Source: Nannocystis punicea (GTDB taxonomy: Bacteria; Myxococcota_A; Polyangia; Nannocystales; Nannocystaceae). Taken from it: DNA of 64,000 nucleotides. Under the pieces are notes generated by a model, which worked only from the letters and a program-made list of their open reading frames with translations, had not been told where the DNA came from and did not search any database. The translations under genes were made by a program, and so were the position numbers. The stretch spans positions 2,666,001 through 2,730,000 of the forward strand of contig NZ_CP114040.1 of NCBI RefSeq assembly GCF_026965555.1, given 5' to 3'. Positions 27,818 through 38,749 of the stretch are shown here, piece by piece (the stretch's first letter is position 1; the number at the start of each line of letters is the position of its first letter).

Positions 27818-28369
27818 CGTAGATCCTGATCAATTCCTCTGGCATCCATCCGCGCGCGGGTCCTACCGAGCGTCGCGCCGATCACGGGATGCACTCTGCC
27901 CGTGCCCGCCGGGTCGACCCTGGATCCACCGGCCCTTCGTGATCGGCTTCGGCAACCTCGTCTCCCTCACCCGCGAGTGCGATGGCGGTGCCGCCGTCGC
28001 TGACGCCCTGCAGTGAGCCGGAGCTTGCCGTCATCGAGGAAGACCGTGTTCACATTCGGCTCGGCTTCGAAGAGAGAAAAGACATCATCGTGCCCCGACG
28101 TGGGTGCCCCGCGACCTGCCCGTGACGGGCGTGTCGCCATTCCTGCCATACTTCGCTCGAAATTCGCAGGGCACAGAAATGGCGGATTGATCAGGGGAAA
28201 TCGAAGGAGCCGTGGTGATGACGTCATCGAGTCGGCGGGCGGGCGCCAACTGGGCGCCCACTGGGCGCCCAGTTGATCCGTGTAGAGTGCGATTGCACGC
28301 ATGCTCACGTGCGACGGCGACTCCACAAACTCGAGCGAGGCAGCAGCGCGCTCGTGGACGTACGGACAC
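27818..28369. other. Gene-free stretch upstream of the NRPS
   Basis: About 550 bases between the end of the multicopper oxidase gene and the NRPS start, both leftward. It must hold the NRPS promoter. The one clear feature is the inverted repeat at 28248-28274. The short open frames have no natural protein character. Confidence 0.5.
28248..28274. promoter_or_regulatory. Perfect 13-base inverted repeat upstream of the NRPS
   Basis: AACTGGGCGCCCA, one C, then its exact reverse complement. It lies 430 bases upstream of the NRPS start codon and 96 bases after the oxidase stop. It could be an operator for a dimeric regulator, or a transcription stop for the oxidase; no T-run follows, which weakens the second idea. 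The same TGGGCGCC core recurs in the palindrome at 31191-31208. Confidence 0.5.
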
Positions 28370-30322
28370 TCATTGGTCCTCGCAAGAGTCGTCCACCGGC
28401 GGCGCCGGGCATGCCGCCGTCTGCACCTCGACGATCTGCATCATGCCTTCGTCCTCGTGCTCCAAAATGTGGCAGTGCAGCACGTACTGGCCCTGGAAAT
28501 GCAGGAAGCGCGACAGGAACGTGAGGGTGCCGTCGGCGTTCGTGCCGCTCGTGGGAATCAGGCACGTGTCGCGCCAGATCGGCTGGGCGGGAGTCTTCCC
28601 GTTGATGGACGTCACGAGGAACGAGTTGACGTGGATGTGGAAGGGATGAATCGACTCGCCCGCGGTGTCGGTGAATTTGTTGATGATCGTCCATTCCTCC
28701 ACGGCGTCGAGGAGGATGCACTGGTCGACACGGCTCATGCAGAACGTCCTGCCGTCGATCAAGAAGTGCGCTCCGTCGGCGTCCTGGGTCACCGCGAATT
28801 CGACCTGGCGCGTGTTCGTGACCTCGTTACCGGGCTTCGTCATGTCGTCAAACGACGGGTAAAGCGCCGGCGGCGTGAGCACCTGCGGGATCTGGAGGCT
28901 CGTGTCCGGATCTCCCGAGACGATCACGGTGGCGAGGACCTGCGGCGCCCAGCAGACGAAGTCGAGGTAGCCGAGCGCCACCATCTGGTAGGTGCCCGCG
29001 TCGAATTGCACGAGCATGTCCACGCGGCCGCCCGGTGGGATGACGTACTCGATCTCGGAGACCGCATCGGCGAGCGGCATCTTCAGGGGGGCGCCGTACG
29101 TGATCCCGTCGGTCGCGACTTGGTAGTACGTGGCCGACCTCGCTCGCAGCTCGTCCCGGTTGAGCATGGGCGGGCCCCCGCTCGCAGCGCAAGAATAGCC
29201 GAACGGATCGTAGTCGGGCTTCGGCAGCGCCGTCGTGGCGTCCAGCTGATCGTCCGGCACGCGGAGGAAGGCGATGTCCAGCGGGGCACGAAAGCCGGTG
29301 TGAAGCACACGAAGGCGCTGCACCTCGCTCGGGCGCATGCGAAGGACCGGATTGAGCTGGCCGTTGACGTGGAAGAAATCATCGACGCCAGCAGGAAGGG
29401 GACCGGAGTGGCCCATCTCCCCATACGTCGCGAGGCGGGTCTTCCCGTCGCACGAATCCTTGGTCTGGATCATGTACTCGCCGACGACGAGGAGCTGCTC
29501 CTTGCCCTGCCCCGGCCCGGGCTCGGGAGAAAACAGCCTGTCGAGGTCGTCTCTCTCTTCGTCGCGAATGATGATAGCCCCGACCATGCCACCTGCCACC
29601 TGGATCGCCGTCGATCCGTGCATGTGCGGGTGGTACCAGTAGGTCCCGGCCGGATGATTGGCCTTCGTCCCGTCCGGCATCTCGATGTCTCGCGGGATGT
29701 CGAAGACGAAGTCGTAGCTCTCACCAGGACCGATGACCAGGAAGACGTCATCTCCGGGCGGCCCGGGGTCGACGTGCAGGCCGTGCGTGTGGAGGTTCGT
29801 CGAATTGTTGTGCGTGCCCGCGCCGTGCCCGCCGCCGTGCCCGCCGCCGCCGCCGCTGCCCATGGCGCAGTCCTGAGGGTCGACGGCGCTGCCGTCGTCC
29901 GGAAGGTCGTTGATGAGCTTCAGCTTGAGCTTGTCACCCGGACGGAGCTCGATGCTCGGGCCCGGGACGCTCCCCGTATACGTCGCACCGCTGAAGCTCG
30001 CCTCCCCTTGATTGACCTTGAGACCCGTGTACGCGCGGGTCATGAACGTATACTGGCCCACCGTCACTTCGGTCTCGGTGATCGTCAGCTCGATATCGAG
30101 GACGCCGTCCCGAGAGCGGACGCTGGCGGGCGTGAAGAGCTCTCCATTCGCAATCGGGTCTGGTTGCGGATTGTCGTCATCGCCCGGACTGCACCCCGTG
30201 AGCTCGGGGAGCAAGAAGCCGGCGCCGAGCGTGGCGCCGAGCGTGAGGAAGCCGCGCCGATCGAGCGTCAGCGCGACATGGGACCGGTTGTTGCCAGGCG
30301 AAGGCTTGTTCTGAGAGGTCAT
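28370..30322 (-). CDS. Multicopper oxidase, Tat-exported lipoprotein
   Basis: A 650-residue protein. The leader has a twin-arginine-like DRRGFLTLGATLGAG followed by a lipobox (ELTGC, Cys near residue 44), so it is probably exported folded and anchored by lipid. The four copper-binding segments are present in order: HTHGLH, YWYHPHMHG, HPFHIHVN and HCHILEHEDEGMM, the last with the axial Met of the type 1 site. A His/Gly-rich loop (GGGGGHGGGHGAGTHNN, about residue 160) lies just before the first. The family oxidises phenols, metals or bilirubin-like compounds using oxygen. It precedes the NRPS in the same direction, 550 bases away. A link to the peptide (metal handling or oxidation) is possible but unproven. 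Confidence 0.9.
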   Translation of the reverse strand: MTSQNKPSPGNNRSHVALTLDRRGFLTLGATLGAGFLLPELTGCSPGDDDNPQPDPIANGELFTPASVRSRDGVLDIELTITETEVTVGQYTFMTRAYTGLKVNQGEASFSGATYTGSVPGPSIELRPGDKLKLKLINDLPDDGSAVDPQDCAMGSGGGGGHGGGHGAGTHNNSTNLHTHGLHVDPGPPGDDVFLVIGPGESYDFVFDIPRDIEMPDGTKANHPAGTYWYHPHMHGSTAIQVAGGMVGAIIIRDEERDDLDRLFSPEPGPGQGKEQLLVVGEYMIQTKDSCDGKTRLATYGEMGHSGPLPAGVDDFFHVNGQLNPVLRMRPSEVQRLRVLHTGFRAPLDIAFLRVPDDQLDATTALPKPDYDPFGYSCAASGGPPMLNRDELRARSATYYQVATDGITYGAPLKMPLADAVSEIEYVIPPGGRVDMLVQFDAGTYQMVALGYLDFVCWAPQVLATVIVSGDPDTSLQIPQVLTPPALYPSFDDMTKPGNEVTNTRQVEFAVTQDADGAHFLIDGRTFCMSRVDQCILLDAVEEWTIINKFTDTAGESIHPFHIHVNSFLVTSINGKTPAQPIWRDTCLIPTSGTNADGTLTFLSRFLHFQGQYVLHCHILEHEDEGMMQIVEVQTAACPAPPVDDSCEDQ

Positions 30323-30839
30323 AAAGCTTCTCGTCGAGCCTCAGGGTGGATGGGTCCGCCCGGTTCAGGTTCCGCCGGAGGACGATCGGCCACTGCGGGC
30401 TCAAGGGTGAAGAGCCGGGACCATCCCGTTGCGATCCAAAAAACTTCGAACTTTTTTCGCGCCGCTGGAGGCGACACCTTCGCGCTCGCTCGACGGTGCG
30501 AGTCTCGACGCCGACGGCGTCGGCGACAGGGCAGCAGAGCCGCCTGCTCGACGGCCTCGACGCGATGCAGGGGCCCATGGACTCGTTCGTGAACAGGTGG
30601 CCGTCTTCGCGCTTCCGGGCTGTGCGATGCGCAGACGTCAGGTTGGCGAGAACCCCGGCAGCGGACAGGAATTTGTCGGGCGAGTCGAGCCGGTGGGCAT
30701 CAGGGTTCCCACTGCGCGCTGCCCCTGTTCCGACCTCCTGTCATGGCGACGGATGTCGACACGCGCCAGCCCGCGACCGAGGGAGCGCGTGCGCACGGCG
30801 ATGCCGTGGCCAGGCGCCGTACGCCCGCCCCGGTCGCCT

Positions 30840-31090
30840 TCACACGAGCCGGCGGTATCCATACGAAAACCCAAGCCCCAGGACGACGGCGTGGCCATGA
30901 AGCGTCTCCGAGGCGAGCAGATCGGTGAGACGGTGCCGAGCGTGGGGGTCCCTGGTACGGCGACTCGCAATTGGGAGTCATCGATATTCTCCGGTCGATC
31001 GCTGCGAGCCGGTCGAAGGCGCAGGTGAGCGCCCATATCGCGGCACAGTTCGCGCACGACAATGCTCGAGGACGTGCAGAGGGTGCGCCT
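30840..31090 (-). pseudogene. Possible outer-membrane barrel remnant
   Basis: On the minus strand a frame with DSQLRVAVPGTPTLGTVS continues, after one frame change near 30930, into LTDLLASETLHGHAVVLGLG and FSYGYRR before a stop at 30840-30842. The alternating Gly/aromatic ending (VVLGLGFSYGYRRLV) resembles the last strand of an outer-membrane beta-barrel. No start or full-length frame remains. This is a weak call based on sequence character only. Confidence 0.25.
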
Positions 31091-31190
31091 CGTCAATCAG
31101 GGGCACCGCGAATTGGGACGATGGTTCCGGCGGATCGCATATCCTCGGTATCTCCAGTGCCACGCCCAGATCGCTCGCAGCGGCTGAGCC

Positions 31191-31208
31191 GGGCGCCCAT
31201 GGGCGCCC
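31191..31208. promoter_or_regulatory. Perfect 18-base palindrome
   Basis: GGGCGCCCATGGGCGCCC is its own reverse complement. It lies 139 bases before the chosen start of the LolA-like gene, in a plausible operator position. It shares the GGGCGCCCA unit with the inverted repeat before the NRPS, so one regulator could read both. Confidence 0.45.
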
Positions 31209-31346
31209 ACGGGCGCTCGACCCACGGCTCGCTCGGTGATGATGAATTCGCTCAGGATCACGAATCGGGGTGACGCCCGATGGAATGATCGGTACGTCGA
31301 GACCATGATTGTCACCCGGCGATCTCGTCGCCGTTTCGAGGTCCTC

Positions 31347-32093
31347 ATGAAGATGCATCGCCCCGTCGTACTCGTCGCCGCGGCCGTCGCCGCGCTCGTA
31401 TATCCCACCTCCGCCGTCGCCGACTCGGCCGGCGATCAGCTCCTCGCCGAGATGGACGCGGCGATGAACCGCGCCCAGACCCTCGTGTTCGACTTCGAGG
31501 TCTTGAATCAGGAGGCGGGCAAGGCCGAGCGGACGATGGCCATGAAGTCGTCGAGGAAGGCCAGGAAGCACCTCATCGAGTTCAGCGCCCCGGCCGACAT
31601 GAAGGGCACCAAGTTCCTCGTGCTCTCGCCGACGGAGAGGTACGTGTTTTTGCCCTCGTTCGGCAAGGTCCGTCGGATCGCCGGCGCCGCGGCCGAGCAG
31701 GACTTCTTCGGCCTCGCCTACAGCGCGGACGACCTCACCACCACCGCCTACGGCCCGCGCTACGCTGCCGCTCGCGCCGGCGAGGACGCTACCACCTGGA
31801 GGCTGGTGCTCACGCCGAAGGCCGGCATGGACACGCCGTACGCTCGCATCGAGATCGCCGTCGACAAGGTCCGCAAGCTCCCCGGCGAGCTCAAGTACTT
31901 CGATGCCCAGGGCAAGCAGCTCAAGGCCGAGACCCGCACCGGCTACTCCTGCGAGGGCAACGTGTGCTCACCCGCGGCGCTCACGATGGTCGACAGCGTC
32001 AAGGGCGGTCAGACCCGTCTCGTGCGCAAGTCGTGGCAGGTCAACCCGTCGCTGCCCGACGACCGCTTCACCAAGCGCGCGCTCGAGAAGTGA
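31347..32093 (+). CDS. Outer membrane lipoprotein-sorting (LolA-like) protein
   Basis: A 248-residue periplasmic protein. The signal peptide is MKMHRPVVLVAAAVAALVYP followed by TSAVADS, with cleavage after the Ala before Asp. The mature part starts AGDQLLAEMDAAMNRAQTLVFDFEV and has the beta-rich pattern of the LolA_like superfamily: MAMKSSRKARKHLIEFSAP, KGTKFLVLSPTERYVFLPS, then RRIAGAAAEQDFFGLAYSADD. Such proteins carry lipids or lipoproteins across the periplasm; members outside LolA itself often pair with RND or ABC exporters. None is adjacent here. The ATG at 31347 is preferred over 31236 because the signal peptide begins there. Confidence 0.8.
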   Translation: MKMHRPVVLVAAAVAALVYPTSAVADSAGDQLLAEMDAAMNRAQTLVFDFEVLNQEAGKAERTMAMKSSRKARKHLIEFSAPADMKGTKFLVLSPTERYVFLPSFGKVRRIAGAAAEQDFFGLAYSADDLTTTAYGPRYAAARAGEDATTWRLVLTPKAGMDTPYARIEIAVDKVRKLPGELKYFDAQGKQLKAETRTGYSCEGNVCSPAALTMVDSVKGGQTRLVRKSWQVNPSLPDDRFTKRALEK

Positions 32094-32520
32094 CCGCCGC
32101 GGCCGGCTCGCGCAGCAGCGCCTCGGCCTCGCCCGCGGTCATGCGCGCGCCGCCGGCCACCCGCGCGGCCAGGGAGGCGCCGTCGACGTGGTCCTGCACC
32201 AGCACCAGCGAGACGTCACCGCCGAGCTCGCCGTGGCCGGCGGGGTCGACGGCGCGCGCGCCGTCGGTGGCGAAGCACTCGTGACAGCGCGGGATGTCGG
32301 GTGCGTCCGCGCGGCCAGCACCCGCGCCTCGCGCTCGAACAGCTCCATCGCCTTCCAGTAGCTGCTCGAGCACGACCCGCCGCGCCGGCGGTCGCCACGA
32401 AGGCGAGCCGAAGCCGCCCTCGTCGAGCCGCTCGCCGACGACGTAACGAGATCTCAGGCCGACGACCCGCTCGCCCGCGGTGAACTCCGCCGTGCCTCCA
32501 TGGTACGCGAGCCGCCGCCG
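32094..32520 (-). pseudogene. Truncated, frameshifted Ser/Thr protein kinase
   Basis: The minus strand reads kinase N-lobe in pieces from three frames. First RVVGLRSRYVVGERLDEGGF (glycine loop), then an FVATAGAA piece, a VVLEQLL piece (the usual Lys position is Glu), then AMELFEREARVLAART (helix C with its Glu), then PDIPRCHECFATDGAR and SLVLVQDHVDGASLAARVAG (hinge). The frame closes at the end of the neighbouring LolA-like gene, before any HRD or DFG motif. The gene is therefore dead and truncated. An intact kinase gene begins 446 bases away on the other strand. Confidence 0.75.
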
Positions 32521-32965
32521 GCGATCGACGCGTCGCAGGCGCCGCTGCGGGCGTGGCCCTTGCCGCGCAGCCGGCCGCAAGGCGAGCGCCGGAGATCGTC
32601 GACTCCGGGCCGCAGGGGCGCGTCGCGGCCGATCCGGCGGGGAGAGATGTACTTCGATTGCGGCGGCGCCGAATTCGTTGTCGTCGACCAATGATGGTCG
32701 AAGGGACAGGTCGATCGCGGGCGCAGGCTGCGGAGCGGGCCGCGAATCCGCCGCGCCGGCGAATTCACGAGGGAGTGGTTCGCTCGCTGCGACGTCCGGT
32801 CGCGACCTCGCAAGCCGGTGCACGCGAACGAAATCATGGGTCGCGGCGAAATCGTCCGAGAACTCGGTTCATCGCGCTCCCGCCATCGCTGAGGTTGACC
32901 ACCCCGTGCGAGCTCTTCACATTTCGCGCCGGCGACACGAGATCGGCCGCGGGAGCGGCGCCTAG

Positions 32966-35857
<2,892 letters not shown>

Positions 35858-35878
35858 GGACGGCGCGGGGACGATGAT

Positions 35879-36409
35879 TCATCCGACTGCGATGATCGGT
35901 TCGACCCCGGAGGTCGAGACGCGAGGAAGATGGGGGCTCGGTCGGGGCGGGTCGGCGATTCGCCGGAGGTGGACGTGGGGGGGTCCGTGCATGGGCCGGG
36001 GCGGATCGGTGATTCGCGGGAGGGCGAGGTCGGCGGACGCATGCATTGGCCGCGGCTCGGTGATTTTCGGGAGGGCGCGGTCGGCGGGCGCATGCATCGG
36101 CCGCGGGTCGGTGATTCGCGGGAGGCCGAGGTCGGCGGGCGCATGCATCGGCCGCGGCTCGGCGATTTGCGGGAGGACGCGGTCGGCGCGCTCGTGCATT
36201 GGCGGCCGCGGGTCGGTGATTTGCGGGAGGGCGCGGTCGGCGGGCGCATGCATCGGCCGCGGCTCGGTGATTCGCGGGAGGCCGAGGTCGGCGGGCGCAT
36301 GCATCGGCCGCGGCTCGGCGATTCGCGGGAGCGCGAGGTCGGCGCGCTCGTGCATCGGCGGCCGCGGGTCGGCGATTCGCGGGAGGTGGAGGACGGCGCG
36401 CTCGTGCAT
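35879..36409 (-). CDS. Possible repeat protein encoded by a minisatellite
   Basis: A 176-residue frame made almost entirely of a 17- or 18-residue unit with consensus PRPMHAPADLALPRITE. Because the units are multiples of three bases, all frames stay open, so openness alone proves nothing. This frame is the best candidate: nearly every third codon position is G or C, as in real genes here, while the plus-strand frames are Arg/Gly-rich. No signal peptide or membrane helix is seen. A stop codon lies 27 bases upstream of the ATG. It may equally be a non-coding minisatellite. Confidence 0.3.
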   Translation of the reverse strand: MHERAVLHLPRIADPRPPMHERADLALPRIAEPRPMHAPADLGLPRITEPRPMHAPADRALPQITDPRPPMHERADRVLPQIAEPRPMHAPADLGLPRITDPRPMHAPADRALPKITEPRPMHASADLALPRITDPPRPMHGPPHVHLRRIADPPRPSPHLPRVSTSGVEPIIAVG

Positions 36410-36426
36410 TGGCGGCCGCGGGTCGA
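35935..36426. repeat. Minisatellite, about ten units of 51-54 bases
   Basis: Units share GCATGCATCGGCCGCGG, then GGTGATTCGCGGGAGG and a GGTCGGCGSG end. Most units are 51 bases; those beginning CTCGTGCATTGGCGGCCGC carry three extra bases. The outer units are the most diverged. A short (GT)n run follows at about 36440. It separates the kinase from the EAD-ABC gene. Confidence 0.9.
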
Positions 36427-36435
36427 CGAACGATC

Positions 36436-36889
36436 AGGGGATTGTGTGTGTGTGTCCGCGGCCCGCACCGTTGCGAATCATCGCAGTGCGCCTCGGGAAC
36501 GATCGCAGCGATCTTCGAGCGCGTCGAGGAGACGGCGTGAGCGGCACGCTCGAGGGGCTCATCTCGCGGGAGCCTCGCGGTCGGTGGCGCGCTGCGGGCG
36601 CGAATCGCCGGCGGCGAGCGGTCGGCGCCGGCGGGGCGGGCGCAGCCGACGGTGGCTCCGGTCGCGCCGTCTCGCGCGGGCCCTGCCGCGGTCGTGGACC
36701 GACGCGGCGAGGCCGGCGGCCCCGCGAGCTTGCGCGAGCGCTCGGGTTCGCGCACTCGTTCGCCATGGACCGAGCGGCCCGCGAGCTCGCGTCGGCAACC
36801 TGTCGATCCATCCGGCGCACCGTGGCGGCGCGCTCGACCCCCGCGGTCGCGCCGGCACGCGGCCGCCGCGATGGCGCCGGAGGCCGGGC
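36436..36889. other. Gene-free stretch upstream of the EAD-ABC gene
   Basis: About 450 bases with a TGTGTGTGTGTGT run at its start. Open frames here are Arg/Ser-rich shadows. The promoter of the ABC gene is probably here, but I could not identify one. Confidence 0.4.
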
Positions 36890-38749
36890 ATGACCGTGGC
36901 GCCCCTACGGGCGCTGCTGCTGCGAGCGTTGACGCCCGACGAGCTGCGGCGCCAGCTCGCGGCGGTCGCCGCCGACGACGAGGCCCTGCGCGCCCGGCTC
37001 CCCGCGGAGGAGGTCGGCCTCGAGCCGCTGCTCGACGCGGCCCTCGCGGCGCTCCACGGGCTGCTCCTCGAGCGCTTCCTCGTCGCGCTGGCGGCCACGC
37101 GGCCCGAGCTGGCCGACGAGCTGCGCGAGGTCGCGGCCCAGCTCGGGGTCCGCGAGCCGGAGGCGTTCGCGGTGGCGAGCCTGCTGTCGGCCCACCGCGA
37201 CGCCGCGGCGGCGCGCAAGCTGGCGGAGCTGCGGCGCGCCGCCCCGGGGACCCCCGGCGACCGCCACGAGCTCAGCCTGGCGGTCGCCGACCTCCACCGC
37301 TGGCAGCGCGAGGCGGGCGAGCGCGGCGAGACCAGCGGCCCCCGGCGCGCGGTGATCACCCGCCGTCTGGCCAGCCTGGCCGTGGCGATGAGCGCGCAGG
37401 CGTCGAGCCCCAGCCTCGTCGACGAGCCGGTCGTGGTCCACCCGGACGCGCTGCGGATGCGCGAGGAGATCGAGGCCCACGTGCGCCGGGCCGACGGCAA
37501 GCGCGCGGCGCTGCGCCTGCTCGACCTCGCCGAGCGGTTCGGCGACCCGCAGGTCCGCCGGCGCGCGCTCGAGCTGTCGGCCCGCGCCGGGACATGGCGA
37601 TCGAGACATGTCCTCGGGGCCAGGCTCGAGGCGAGCGAGCGGCGCGAGTGGGTCGCCCTGCTCGAGGAGATCCTCGACCTCACCGACGACCTCGTCCGCG
37701 CCGCCGCGCCGGGCCCCCCCGAGGAGCTCGGCGAGCACTGGTTGACGGCCTCGCTCGACGCCGCGGCCCGCGAGCTGCTGCACGCCGGGGCCGCGCCGGA
37801 GTACGGCCCGCTGGTCCGCTGCGAGGGCCTGGCGCTGCGCTACCGCAAGGCCGGCCCGCTGGTGCTGCAGGACGTGTCCCTGACGGTGTTCCCGCGCACC
37901 ATCGTGGCGGTGGTCGGCCCCAACGGCGCCGGCAAGACGACCTTTTTGCGGGTCCTCGCCGGCGAGCTGCGCGTCGACGACGGCATGATCTCGTACCCCC
38001 AGCTCGACCCGGGCCTGCCGCGCGGCGCCGACATCGACTGGCCGGTGGTGCGCTCGCGGATCGCCCACGTGCCGCAGCGGGTGCCGCGGTTCCGCGGCCG
38101 CCTCGACGAGTACCTCCACGCGTGGGCCGGCGCGTGCGGGCTGCGCGGCCGCGAGAACGTCGACAGCGTCGACTTCTGGCTCGAGCGCCTGGGCCTGGCC
38201 CAGCGCCGCTCGTCGCGCTGGCGCGAGCTGTCGCGCAGCCTGCAGACCCGCGTCGCCCTGGCCCGCGCGCTGGTCGGCCGGCCGCGCCTCCTGCTCGTCG
38301 ACGAGCCGCTGGTCGCCCTCGACCCGCGCGCGCAGCAGTGGTTCCTGCAGGACCTGCGCGACATCGTCACCAGCTCGTCGCTGCGCCTGGCGGCGGTGGT
38401 CAGCTCGCAGCACATCCCGGAGCTCGAGGCGATCGCCGACGACGTGGTCGGCCTGCGCGAGGGCGGCGGGGTGTGGTTCCACGGCGGGGTCCTCGACCTC
38501 GAGCAGGCCCGCCGCGGGGCGCTGTTCGAGATCGGCGGCCACCTCGAGGACGCGACGCGCGACCGCCTGACCGCCGAGTTCGGCCCGGGCTGCCTGCGCG
38601 AGCGCGAGAGCGTGACGCTCCTGCGCGTCGGCGGCCAGGTTTCGCGCCGCGAGGTGCTGGAGCTGCTGTGCGCGCTCGGCGAGCCGCCGATGTACTTCCG
38701 CGACATCAGCGGGTCGCACCTGCGCATGTTCTGGGGGGACAGGCCGTGA
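36890..38749 (+). CDS. ABC ATPase with N-terminal effector-associated-domain-like regions
   Basis: A 619-residue protein. Residues 1-88 resemble effector-associated domain 1: LRALLLRALTPDELRRQLAA, then FLVALAATRPELADELREVA. Residues about 200-272 resemble EAD11: AALRLLDLAERFGDPQVRRR followed by LEASERREWVALLEEILDL. Residues about 305-535 are an ABC ATPase with Walker A GPNGAGKTT (343-351), Walker B RLLLVDEPLVALDP and a degenerate signature LSRSL instead of LSGGQ. EADs are small adaptor domains that recruit effectors in bacterial conflict systems. Their fusion to an ABC ATPase is unusual. The start codon (ATG 36890) lies in a longer open frame whose upstream part is Arg-rich. The next gene overlaps its stop. 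The EAD calls are from pattern memory and moderate; the ATPase is certain. Confidence 0.85.
   Translation: MTVAPLRALLLRALTPDELRRQLAAVAADDEALRARLPAEEVGLEPLLDAALAALHGLLLERFLVALAATRPELADELREVAAQLGVREPEAFAVASLLSAHRDAAAARKLAELRRAAPGTPGDRHELSLAVADLHRWQREAGERGETSGPRRAVITRRLASLAVAMSAQASSPSLVDEPVVVHPDALRMREEIEAHVRRADGKRAALRLLDLAERFGDPQVRRRALELSARAGTWRSRHVLGARLEASERREWVALLEEILDLTDDLVRAAAPGPPEELGEHWLTASLDAAARELLHAGAAPEYGPLVRCEGLALRYRKAGPLVLQDVSLTVFPRTIVAVVGPNGAGKTTFLRVLAGELRVDDGMISYPQLDPGLPRGADIDWPVVRSRIAHVPQRVPRFRGRLDEYLHAWAGACGLRGRENVDSVDFWLERLGLAQRRSSRWRELSRSLQTRVALARALVGRPRLLLVDEPLVALDPRAQQWFLQDLRDIVTSSSLRLAAVVSSQHIPELEAIADDVVGLREGGGVWFHGGVLDLEQARRGALFEIGGHLEDATRDRLTAEFGPGCLRERESVTLLRVGGQVSRREVLELLCALGEPPMYFRDISGSHLRMFWGDRP

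Larger units (their letters stand above)
30323..31346. other. Gene-poor stretch with a decayed fragment
   Basis: About 1 kb between divergent genes. Besides the possible barrel-protein remnant near 30840-31090 and the palindrome at 31191-31208, I see nothing that looks like a gene. Third-position GC is lower than in nearby genes, as expected for non-coding DNA. Confidence 0.4.

Noticed and set aside
27967..28326. 119-residue minus-strand frame between oxidase and NRPS
   Set aside because: Composition is not protein-like, and the frame contains the inverted repeat; more likely non-coding.
35935..36426. CRISPR array
   Set aside because: Units are contiguous 51-54 base tandem copies without unique spacers, and no cas genes are present.
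35930..36889. N-terminal extension of the EAD-ABC protein through the minisatellite
   Set aside because: The frame is open, but residues before the ATG at 36890 are Arg-rich and lack natural character; the ATG starts the EAD-like domain cleanly.
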